Part shown: piece after piece, positions 17,498 through 26,200 of the stretch | Layout: every line of letters begins with the position of its first letter | Position numbering within the stretch: the first letter of the stretch is position 1 | Origin: Bacteroidales bacterium | GTDB lineage: Bacteria; Bacteroidota; Bacteroidia; Bacteroidales; UBA4181 | Reading direction: 5' to 3' | Assembly (NCBI GenBank): GCA_031275285.1 | Contig: JAISOY010000065.1 | Span: 1-50,533, forward strand | Length of the DNA: 50,533 nucleotides | The notes under the pieces: model-generated | What the model saw: only the letters and a program-made list of their open reading frames with translations | What the model was told of the DNA's origin: nothing | The model's database searches: none | Program-made: the position numbers and the translations under genes

Positions 17498-18844
17498 ATG
17501 TTTATAATTGGTAAAAGGTCCTTTGTTATAATCTTTATTACACTTTTAATCATCCCATTAAAGGCTCAAATGGTAACATTTGAACTTCCTTGGGATGCGC
17601 CTTATACTGTGGATACAACCTATAAAAACTATTTAACTAACGGTAACGGGCATTACATTTTTATATTAAATAAAACAGCATGGGCATATTTTGCGTGTTC
17701 TGACCCTATTGGGTATTTAAAAAAAGCACAAAAAGAAGGAATCAATACAATCCGAGTAGCTTTGGAAGGATTGCCTTATTATGATGTCCTTCAAATAGAC
17801 TTGTGGCCATGGGGTGGAACAAGAAAAAATCCTGATTATTCAAAACTCAATGAGAGTTACTGGAACGAAGTGGAAAATCGTGTTCGTCTGGCTGGTGAAA
17901 TGGGAATTGGAATAGACCTTTGCCTATATCTGACAATGTCATTTGACAAGTCAATGATCAATACCCAAATACATTATTGGAAGAATATCATACAAAGGCT
18001 TGGAAAATATTCAAATATTCTGACATGGGAAATACAAAACGAATATGTGAAAAATGAAGAATTTCAAAAAGCCGCTGCCAAATATTTCAAAAAAAATGAT
18101 CCATACAAAAGACCGGTCTGTACATCAGACATTACAACAGACAATGCTGTCTGGACAAACAGGGATTGGATAGATCTGGCTATAGTTCATACATGTACCG
18201 GATCAACACCATCAGATATAAAAACTATTGATCAACTAAATGACCAGAAAGGAGCAACACATCATCTAAAAAACTGGTATCAGGCAGTGGCCCGGAATGT
18301 AAGATCACATAACAAACCGGCATTTAATAACGAGTCAGGAAGAGAAAAAAGACACATGAACGATGATCCTGTTCACAGGAGAAAACAAGCATGGATATTC
18401 AATTGTTCCGGATGTTTCTGGACGCATCACTCCTGGGATGGTTGTGAAGGAATTAACGACATGAACTATAGTGCTCCGGGAAGTAACTTTTTACCCAGCG
18501 TCCGTACTTTTTTTGAAACTATTCCTTTTTGGACATTTAATCCTGATTATACAGCTGTACAAAATGATTCCGAATTGCTTTTGTCCACTATGGGCGACCT
18601 GAATCGAAGTTGTGTCATCACATATATCTGCACTCTATTAACCGGGCAACATATTAATTCGGAACAATTAACTTTAAGATTGCCATCCGGAAGTTATTTA
18701 ATAGATTTCATTTCACCTGTAAGCCTGGAAACTATAAAACAATATAACATCAAATCAAAATCCCTGGATCATATAAATGAAGTGATAATTCCGGATTTTT
18801 CCGATGATATTCTTGTAAAAATATCCCTTTCTAAAAAACAGTAA
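17498..18844 (+). CDS. secreted clan GH-A-like glycoside hydrolase
   Basis: A 448-residue protein with a signal peptide ending near PLKAQ. It has a (beta/alpha)8 hydrolase pattern. GHYIFILNKTAWAYF and the alternating KKAQKEGINTIRVALEG fit the first two barrel units. The probable acid/base Glu is in LTWEIQNEY (strand 4) and the probable nucleophile Glu in PAFNNESGREKR (strand 7). The C-terminal 90 residues (from about FNPDYTAVQND) look like a small beta domain, as in DUF4038/DUF5060-type hydrolases. The exact GH family and substrate cannot be assigned by eye. The stop codon lies 3 bp from a truncated copy of the glnS 3' end on the other strand, which marks the left edge of the island described below. 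Confidence 0.75.
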   Translation: MFIIGKRSFVIIFITLLIIPLKAQMVTFELPWDAPYTVDTTYKNYLTNGNGHYIFILNKTAWAYFACSDPIGYLKKAQKEGINTIRVALEGLPYYDVLQIDLWPWGGTRKNPDYSKLNESYWNEVENRVRLAGEMGIGIDLCLYLTMSFDKSMINTQIHYWKNIIQRLGKYSNILTWEIQNEYVKNEEFQKAAAKYFKKNDPYKRPVCTSDITTDNAVWTNRDWIDLAIVHTCTGSTPSDIKTIDQLNDQKGATHHLKNWYQAVARNVRSHNKPAFNNESGREKRHMNDDPVHRRKQAWIFNCSGCFWTHHSWDGCEGINDMNYSAPGSNFLPSVRTFFETIPFWTFNPDYTAVQNDSELLLSTMGDLNRSCVITYICTLLTGQHINSEQLTLRLPSGSYLIDFISPVSLETIKQYNIKSKSLDHINEVIIPDFSDDILVKISLSKKQ

Positions 18845-18847
18845 ATT

Positions 18848-19079
18848 CTACTTACCCTGTTTTGCCCAGGAATCTTTTAACGTCACCGTACGGTTAAAAA
18901 CCAATTCCCCGGCAGTGCTATCCTTATCCACACAGAAATAACCCAGGCGCTGGAACTGGAAACGATCTCCCGGTAGTGCGCCGGCCAGACCCGGTTCGAG
19001 TTTGCAGCCTTTTCTTATTTCCATTGAATTTTCATTCAGGAATTCTTTAAAGTCAATATCTTTATGTCCGGCCGGATCT
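18848..19079 (-). pseudogene. truncated duplicate of the glnS 3' end (direct repeat, left copy)
   Basis: On the minus strand this encodes the last 76 codons of glutaminyl-tRNA synthetase including a stop (ends WAKQGK then TAG). It aligns without gaps to 30889-31120 with about ten base differences in 232 bp by eye; most are silent, two change residues (L to M, Q to L). Homology stops abruptly at the stop codon on one side and after GGATCT (19079) on the other. It has no start and lacks the catalytic domain. It is in the same orientation as the intact gene 12 kb away, so the pair forms a direct repeat. Confidence 0.93.
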
Positions 19080-19696
19080 ATATAATTAGATAGTATTTAA
19101 CTTTAGTAATATTTTTTCACTCAAAACACAAAAGCGACTGACTCAACATAATAAACCATAACAATGTTTTAAAGTATCAACTTATATTATAACATTTTAC
19201 CCGTTTCTTTTTCTGTTATTTAAGTCGCCTAAATCACCAGGTTTTTTAAAGAGCAATCCGGAATATAATACTTAGCAAAGCATTCTTTAGAATGATAGAT
19301 CCATGATGGAATACGACATAATCTATAGACCGGTCTGGCTCGTCCTCTTTTTTTGTCAAAGCAGCAAAAGACAAATAATGATGTGAGTAAGATAAAAGTT
19401 TAACTGCTTTTCCATAGTAAGTAAATTTACGGTAAGCAAACTTAATAAAAAGAAAAATTTATTTTAAATACAAAATATTAACTATATTTAGAGGAGGATT
19501 GTAAGTTTTTGTTTACACAAAACAAAAATCGCATACGCTGAGACAGGACACAATGTATTCGTACAGTTAAATTACGGGGAACATATACAATGAAAGGCTA
19601 AATAAAAATCGACAATTATAGTATGGAACAGGTCACATATAAAAGTATTATTTGTGTTGAACCAAGTTATTATTAATAATTCTAAATCTAAAGAAT
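19080..19696. other. 617-bp AT-rich gap at the left end of the island
   Basis: No complete gene is apparent. Within it, 19246-19458 on the minus strand is open for 70 codons ending in TAA and lacks an ATG. Its translation contains KFTYYGKAVKLLSYSHHY and looks protein-like but matched nothing I recognise, so it may be a gene remnant. Upstream of 19697 an imperfect hexamer around 19646-19654 could serve as promoter for the fibre genes. Confidence 0.4.
19246..19458 (-). pseudogene. possible start-less coding remnant
   Basis: A minus-strand frame of 70 codons between stops, with no ATG at its head. Composition is mixed hydrophobic/basic with a DEPDRSIDYVVFHHGS segment. It lies just inside the duplicated glnS fragment, where debris from an insertion might be found. 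It could equally be a chance frame in AT-rich DNA; I give it low weight. Confidence 0.25.
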
Positions 19697-20722
19697 ATGA
19701 GAAAAGTAATTTTTACCCAGCTTATTTTGATGGTTTCGGTGGTATCGTCTTTTGGCCAATGGTTAACAAATGGTAGTAATTTATTTTACAGTGGAGGAAA
19801 TGTAGGTATAGGAACTGATAATCCATCATATAAACTCCACATTAATGGTGAATTATATCTACAACCAATTGATGGAAATAATGGTTGGAACAATTCATAT
19901 CTTCATTGGTATGGTCATAGTCTTATTATGGGGAGTCCTGCTGGAAAGTGGGCACATAATTCATTGGATCTTAAACCCGGAGGATGTACACAACAATCCC
20001 TTTATTCACAACTAAGACTATATACTGCACTCGGTCCTAATCAACATGAACTGAAAATCTTAATAAACAGTAATGAACATAGTTTTTTTAATGCAGGTAA
20101 CGTTGGTATAGGCTTAACAAATCCAAAAACCAAGTTACATGTCAATGGAAATACCTATGTAAGCAATTTAAGCATTGGTCGTTCAGGAAGTCATTATGAT
20201 GAAATCGGATATAATCTGGGGTTTACGGCGACTAACGATGTTTACACTTATAAGACCCGTGACCACGCGGCTTCCATGCGTATGGGATATAACGGGACAA
20301 TTGAATTTAGAACGGCCGGTGTAGGGAATGCCGGGGAAAATATCACATTATATGAAAGGATGAGGATTAACTTAAATGGCAATGTCGGTATCGGTACAAC
20401 AAACCCAACTGCTAAACTCACTGTAGCCGGCGATATCCTGGCGCGTGAAATAGTAGTGGAAGCCAATGCAGGAGCTGACGTTGTATTTGAAGAAAATTAC
20501 CGGTTAAAATCGTTACAGGAAGTGGAACAATTCATTACTGAAAATAAGCACCTCCCGGATATAGCACCGGCAGATACCATGATCCGAAACGGTGTGAATA
20601 TGGGTGAATTCCAGATACAGTTGTTACAGAAAATTGAGGAATTGACACTATATGTGATAAAACAGGAGAAAAAAATAGACGACTTAACAAATGAACTGAA
20701 AGAACTGAAAAAGGAGAAATAA
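19697..20722 (+). CDS. tail-fibre-like secreted protein, copy 1
   Basis: A 341-residue protein with a signal peptide ending SSFGQW (about residue 20). It has three GNVGIGT/L-x-NP elements (near residues 34, 136 and 230), each followed by a hydrophobic strand such as YKLHI or AKLTV. This is typical of trimeric beta-fibre proteins. The C-terminal 110 residues (AGDILAREIVVEANAGADVVFEENYRL, then ENKHLPDIAP, GVNMGEFQIQLLQKIEELTLY) are a conserved terminal module ending in a coiled coil. The peptidase-S74 catalytic Ser-Lys was not recognised. Such proteins are often annotated as tail fibre, but no phage genes are near; a surface or secreted role is more likely. It is the first of three tandem paralogues. 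Confidence 0.75.
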   Translation: MRKVIFTQLILMVSVVSSFGQWLTNGSNLFYSGGNVGIGTDNPSYKLHINGELYLQPIDGNNGWNNSYLHWYGHSLIMGSPAGKWAHNSLDLKPGGCTQQSLYSQLRLYTALGPNQHELKILINSNEHSFFNAGNVGIGLTNPKTKLHVNGNTYVSNLSIGRSGSHYDEIGYNLGFTATNDVYTYKTRDHAASMRMGYNGTIEFRTAGVGNAGENITLYERMRINLNGNVGIGTTNPTAKLTVAGDILAREIVVEANAGADVVFEENYRLKSLQEVEQFITENKHLPDIAPADTMIRNGVNMGEFQIQLLQKIEELTLYVIKQEKKIDDLTNELKELKKEK

Positions 20723-20799
20723 CCGTATCGTATCGGTTTGGTGATTTCATCATTTAAAGGACAATTATTACATATAAACAAACATTAAAATTCATAAAC

Positions 20800-21768
20800 A
20801 TGAGAAAAGTAATATTAATTCAACTTATTTTGGTATTTTCGGTATTATCGTCTTTTGGGCAATGGCAAACTTCTGGGAATAATATCTATTTTAATAATGG
20901 TAATGTTGGTATAGGAACGATAAATCCCTCTGCGATTTTTGAAATAGCAGGTAATAAGGGAAGTCTTAATGATAGAAATTTCCGAGTGAGATACTATGAT
21001 TATGAAAATGACATATATTTAAAAGGAGCAGAATTTTCTGCATTAACGAATATTCCTGAAAAAACAGGTGGAAATGGTTGGACTGCTTTATATGCTAAAC
21101 AAGGTAATGCCGGTAAAGCTGGGGTTTTTGACGGAGATGTTGTAATTCATGGTAATGTTGGTATAGGAACTACCAGTATTGATAATGGACAAGGGTGGCA
21201 AAAAGTATTAGACATATATGGTCCTCAACATGCGAAACTACTTGTCAGAGGTAATGAAATAAAAACCGGTATATTTTCTGATATTACATGGTCTGGGCAA
21301 GTTGGAAGAGTTGGGACCGAATCCAATCATGATTTACGGCTTATAGCCGGTTATACAGACAGAATGACTATAAAAACCAATGGAAATGTTGGTATCGGCA
21401 CTGTGAATCCCGCTGCTAAGCTTACTGTAGCAGGTGATATTCTGGCTCGTGAAATAGTAGTGGAAGCCAATGCAGGAGCAGACTTTGTGTTTGAGGAAAA
21501 TTACCGGTTAAAACCATTAAAGGAAGTAGAACAGTTTATTGCTGAAAACAAGCACCTCCCGGATATCGCACCGGCTGATACCATGATACAAAACGGTGTG
21601 AATATGGGCGAATTCCAGATACAGCTATTACAAAAAATCGAGGAACTGACACTATATGTGATAAAACAGGAAAAAGAGAATGAAGTATTAAAAAAACACC
21701 AGGAACTGCAGCAAAAAAGAATGGAAGAGCTGACAAATGAATTAAAGAAACTGAAAAAAGAAAAATAA
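20800..21768 (+). CDS. tail-fibre-like secreted protein, copy 2
   Basis: A 322-residue paralogue of the preceding gene, 77 bp downstream. The signal peptide is nearly the same (SSFGQW), with three GNVGIGT elements and a different central region (residues about 45-190, with GGNGWTALYAKQGNAGKAG). The C-terminal module is almost the same as in copies 1 and 3, and its coiled coil is extended (EKENEVLKKHQELQQKRMEEL). Homology continues into the 3' flank, where both copies have AACCGTATCG directly after the stop, so the unit probably arose by tandem duplication. The variable centre between constant ends suggests the centre is the ligand- or partner-specific part. Confidence 0.75.
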   Translation: MRKVILIQLILVFSVLSSFGQWQTSGNNIYFNNGNVGIGTINPSAIFEIAGNKGSLNDRNFRVRYYDYENDIYLKGAEFSALTNIPEKTGGNGWTALYAKQGNAGKAGVFDGDVVIHGNVGIGTTSIDNGQGWQKVLDIYGPQHAKLLVRGNEIKTGIFSDITWSGQVGRVGTESNHDLRLIAGYTDRMTIKTNGNVGIGTVNPAAKLTVAGDILAREIVVEANAGADFVFEENYRLKPLKEVEQFIAENKHLPDIAPADTMIQNGVNMGEFQIQLLQKIEELTLYVIKQEKENEVLKKHQELQQKRMEELTNELKKLKKEK

Positions 21769-21838
21769 CCGTATCGGTTTGTTGATTTTCTAATTTAAAA
21801 ACAATCAATTACTTATAAACAAATAAAAAATAACAGAC

Positions 21839-22780
21839 ATGAGAAAAGTAATTTTTACCCAGCTTATTTTGGTGGTTTCGGTGGTATCGTCTTTTGGCCA
21901 ATGGCAGGCAAGCGGACATTTTACATTAGACGGCGAAAGTAACAAATATTATCCTGTATCCTTTAAAGATGTCGGTTGGAATTACAATGAAGAAACAATC
22001 TTAAAATTAGGAAGATCAAGTGTCCATATAAATGGTAACTGGCATGGCAGTATGATAGCTACATTTAAGTTCCATTGTTCCAACTGGGGAAATGCATCTG
22101 AGTTCATAGATGTAGACCTTAAACAGTATAATCACCATAATACGAACAAATTTATAGCCGGATGGACCGATGCATCAGACAATAATAGTTTAAGAAATAT
22201 TATTATCTGGCTAAAGGGCTCAACTACTTATTATTTTTACTCGAATTATGAACAAAATCCTACTTTTACTAATGGAAGTCTGAATATAGGCAGTGATACA
22301 TACAGTGTTAAAAGTGAAATAGATGATTATGTTAATTCTTTTGGTAACAATTTTTCAAATAATATTTGGGTTATAGGAAATAAACCCAATTATTTTGCCG
22401 GCAATGTAGGTATCGGTACAACAAATCCTACCGCAAAACTCACCGTAGCCGGTGATATCCTGGCACGCGAAATAGTAGTGGAAGCCAATGCTGGAGCAGA
22501 CTTTGTATTTGAGGAAAATTACCGGTTAAAACCTTTACATGAAGTAGAAAAATTTATCACTGAAAACAAGCACCTCCCGGATATCGCTCCGGCAGATACC
22601 ATGATCCGGAATGGTGTGAATACGGGTGAATTCCAGATACAGTTATTACAGAAGATCGAGGAGTTGACATTGTATATGATTGAGCAGGAGAAACAGAATA
22701 AAGAGTTAAGAAAGCAGCTCGGTTTACAACAGGCAGAGATCAATGATTTACGGGCAGCAGTGACAGGAAATAACGAGTAA
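21839..22780 (+). CDS. tail-fibre-like secreted protein, copy 3
   Basis: A 313-residue third paralogue. The first about 60 bp are almost the same as in copy 1 (MRKVIFTQLIL, SSFGQW). The central region (residues 25-180) is unrelated to the other copies and rich in Asn, Trp and Tyr, resembling a lectin-like or beta-sandwich insert (DGESNKYYPVSF, FKFHCSNWGNASEFID). Only one GNVGIGTTNP element remains, just before the shared C-terminal module. The coiled coil ends LGLQQAEINDLRAAV. A small T9SS-tail gene follows 52 bp later. Confidence 0.75.
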   Translation: MRKVIFTQLILVVSVVSSFGQWQASGHFTLDGESNKYYPVSFKDVGWNYNEETILKLGRSSVHINGNWHGSMIATFKFHCSNWGNASEFIDVDLKQYNHHNTNKFIAGWTDASDNNSLRNIIIWLKGSTTYYFYSNYEQNPTFTNGSLNIGSDTYSVKSEIDDYVNSFGNNFSNNIWVIGNKPNYFAGNVGIGTTNPTAKLTVAGDILAREIVVEANAGADFVFEENYRLKPLHEVEKFITENKHLPDIAPADTMIRNGVNTGEFQIQLLQKIEELTLYMIEQEKQNKELRKQLGLQQAEINDLRAAVTGNNE

Positions 22781-22832
22781 CAAACCCTGCTGATAACACA
22801 AATATCATTTTCAAATATTAATATTAATTATT

Positions 22833-23285
22833 ATGAAGACAATTCTAATCATCACCGGATTATTACTGTCCCTTTATTTGCAGGGACAGACGACTCCCCC
22901 CGTTTCATTCGAATACGATAACGACGGGAATATGACAGCCCGTTATGTCGTTTCCCTGTCAAGAATGAAAGCGGATACTGATACCAGCAGTGCCGAAACC
23001 ATGGCTGCACAGCAGAAAGAAGAAATCCCGTCAATAATGATGGGCGAACAGAAAATTACAATATATCCGAACCCGACCTCCGGGAAAATCACTTTGGCGA
23101 TTACAAACCTGGATGCACGCCAGAAAAACACTTTTTTCCTGTATGACAGCACAGGACGATTAGTATTGTCCTCACAGATAAAATCGGAATCGACATCTAT
23201 AGAAATCAAAGGCCCGGCAGGAATGTACCTGTTGGATATCCGCCTGGGAGAAGTTGTATCGAAATGGAAAATCATTAAAGAATAA
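22833..23285 (+). CDS. small T9SS type A sorting-domain protein
   Basis: A 150-residue protein. Signal peptide MKTILIITGLLLSLYLQGQ; then a short YD-repeat-like stretch (FEYDNDGNMTARYVV, residues 26-40), a linker, and a C-terminal Por_Secre_tail domain from about residue 72 (ITIYPNPTSGKITL to GMYLLDIRLGEVVSKW). Type IX sorting domains direct outer-membrane translocation and surface attachment. Here the tail stands on an almost empty carrier that ends 4 bp before the start of the giant RHS gene, which lacks such a tail. It may act in trans as a sorting partner, or be the left-over end of a split RHS gene; both are inference. Confidence 0.85.
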   Translation: MKTILIITGLLLSLYLQGQTTPPVSFEYDNDGNMTARYVVSLSRMKADTDTSSAETMAAQQKEEIPSIMMGEQKITIYPNPTSGKITLAITNLDARQKNTFFLYDSTGRLVLSSQIKSESTSIEIKGPAGMYLLDIRLGEVVSKWKIIKE

Positions 23286-23289
23286 TACC

Positions 23290-26200
23290 ATGAAATATTT
23301 ATCTATATATCTTTTATTATTATTGTCCTTAAGGGCAGCCGGACAGCAAAGTATTACCCGGTCAATAAATGAAAGCGGGAGCACAAAAGAACATATCGCC
23401 CGTGATTATGTCAAGTTTTCGAACGGATATCGTTATAAGGCAACAGGTAGTTACAGAATGCGTGCGGCTATTGATGAACATATTGTCATTTCTGCGGATT
23501 ATCAGTCAACTCCTCCTTCTGAAGCACGGGGACTGAACACTTCATATGCCGTAGGCAGCACTCAGGGAGTGGCCGGAGTTACTCCCACAGGCGCTGCAAC
23601 TTATCAGATACCCATTGCTATTCCTCCCGGAACCGGAGGCGTACAACCGAATCTATCCTTAGCTTACAATAGTCAGAACAGCAACGGGTTGTTGGGATAT
23701 GGGTGGAACCTGGCCGGCGTATCGGTAATAAGCCGTTCCGGTAAAACATATCACCATGATGCCAAAACAGAGGCAATACAACTCAATAACACCGATAACC
23801 TGATGTTGGACGGACAACGTTTAATGCTGGCTTCGGGAACAAATCTAACTAATGGCGCCCAATACAGGACCGAGATAGAAAGTTTCAGCGAAATTGCCTG
23901 TAAAACAATTGGTGCATCCCTTTACTTTGAAGTAAAAACCAGGGATGGGTGGTTATTGGAATACGGTACAACTACTGATTCGTACATAGAAGCTGCAGGT
24001 TCTTCTGTTCCTTTATGCTGGCTATTGGCAAAAGTAACCGATCCGTCGGGAAATTATATGACCTATTCCTACACCGAAAACAATAGTACAGGCGAATTTC
24101 GCCTCAAACAAATAGACTATACAGGAAATACAGGATTATCGCCTTACAACCGGATAGAATTCTTCTACGAAATGCGCACTGATCAAGAGACATCCTACAT
24201 TGCCGGAAATGTGGCCAAGCAAACCGTCTTGTTGAGACGAATCAAGGCGACTTCCACAAATATCAATTTCAGGGAATATAAATTTAACTACTTTTTTGAT
24301 GGATTTTATTCAAAATTGACCGAAATTGAAGAATATGGTCAAAACAATGTGAGATTTAATTCCACATTGGTGAACTGGGGAGAAGGAGATGTCACCCCTG
24401 GAGAAGAAGATTACGGTTGGATTCATCCTGCCAAAAGCAGCGGTAGCAATATTCTCTTTGGCGATTTCAATGGTGACGGGAAGACGGATTTTATTGAATA
24501 TCCAGTAAAAAACAGTTATACTACTGAGGATAAGTTATCATTGTACCTGGCTACATCCTATTATGGGATAGTTGAATTTTATAAAAAAAGTTCTATCTCA
24601 TTATCTGAAGGGTTCAGGAGAGCATTTCTTGCCGACATGAATGGTGACGGTAAAATGGACGTTGTATTGGTTTCGGCAGCCCCTAATGGAACATACAGAT
24701 ATAATTATTATTTTTCTGACGGAGAACGACTAACTTATAATTATAAGGGATTCAACACTGGTAATACATCGAACAACATTGAAGAAATTGCAGGAGATTT
24801 CAATGGCAACGGAAAATACGAGATTTTAATAAAGGATAGTCAACGATTGTATGATGAAAACGGAAATTTGATTGCTACCGGAGGAATTACATGGGGACAG
24901 AGACATTATGATGAGCTCCCGTATGACCGTAATATAATTGATTTTAATGGCAACGGAAAATTAGACCTGCTGGTACTTGATAATTCCGGATACAGGGTAT
25001 ATGAACTGAACGGCTCTAGCTTTACATTGATATGCTCAGGTACTGACTTGAAATACACTTCATCATTTGATTATAGTCCTCTTGTAGGCGATTTTAACGG
25101 AGATGGGAATTCAGATATTCTTGTTCAGAGATACAGTACAAATGAATATTATATTCTGTTTTCAAAAGGAACTGCATTTGAGAAAAAGTCGCTTCCAAAT
25201 TTGAATATCACAGGTAAATGGTTTGCTGCAGACTTCAACAGGGATGGTAGGACGGATATTATACATTGTTCCCGGAATAACGGGTATGGATTTCCTATGA
25301 GGATAGGATTGTTTGATGGTCAAGGCTTCCAGTTCGAAACCGTTCGCTCCGATCTTATCACGGCAAGCGACATGAATATGGAGACAAGTTGGAAATATTT
25401 ATATTTTTCGGATTTCAATGGAGATGGTGTCCCGGAAATATGTTTCACCAGGTATATCGATGCATTAATATTGAAATCTCTCGATAAAAAACAGAATTTA
25501 CTGCTCCAATCCATTACCGATGGCCTGAACAGGCGGATTAGCTTCACATATACTCCCATGACATCCTCTGATGTATATTCGAGAACAACAGAATCTCATA
25601 GCTTTCCGGTCATCAGTATGCAGGTACCTCTCTATCTGGTCAAGTCAATGAGCATTATGAATAATAGCGGATTCAATGATCATATATCATACTACTATAC
25701 GGATGCTCGTATACACCGGCAGGGAAAAGGTTTTTTAGGCTTTGGACAAGTAGAACAAATTAATTACCAACAAAATCGAAAAACCATTACCCATTACGAT
25801 CATAATACATTTTATTATATGGTATATACGACAAAACAGGAAGTAAAAAATTATTCCGGTACCACCGATATTTCAACCGTTGATTATACCAATAATTACT
25901 TATATGTTGCTCCAAAAAGGTTTTTCCCTTATGTATCCCGACAGGTTACTACAGATCATCTGACAGGTTTAACAGTAACGACGGAACATCAATACAAAGC
26001 CGCTACTGTCGATCATGGAAATCCGTATAAAATTACAGAAACCAGGGGAGATATGAAAACTGAAACCACCATTTCGTGGATTGCCAAAGGCAGTATATTT
26101 AAAAACCGTCCCGAAAACATCCAGATAAAACGAAGCGGCCTTCAGGGTACTTATACAGAAACCACAACTTTACAATATGATGATAAGGGAAGGGTGTTAT

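Noticed and set aside
23254..23289. Upstream start for the RHS gene
   Set aside because: It would overlap the T9SS-tail gene and bury the signal peptide; ATG 23290 gives a proper signal peptide.
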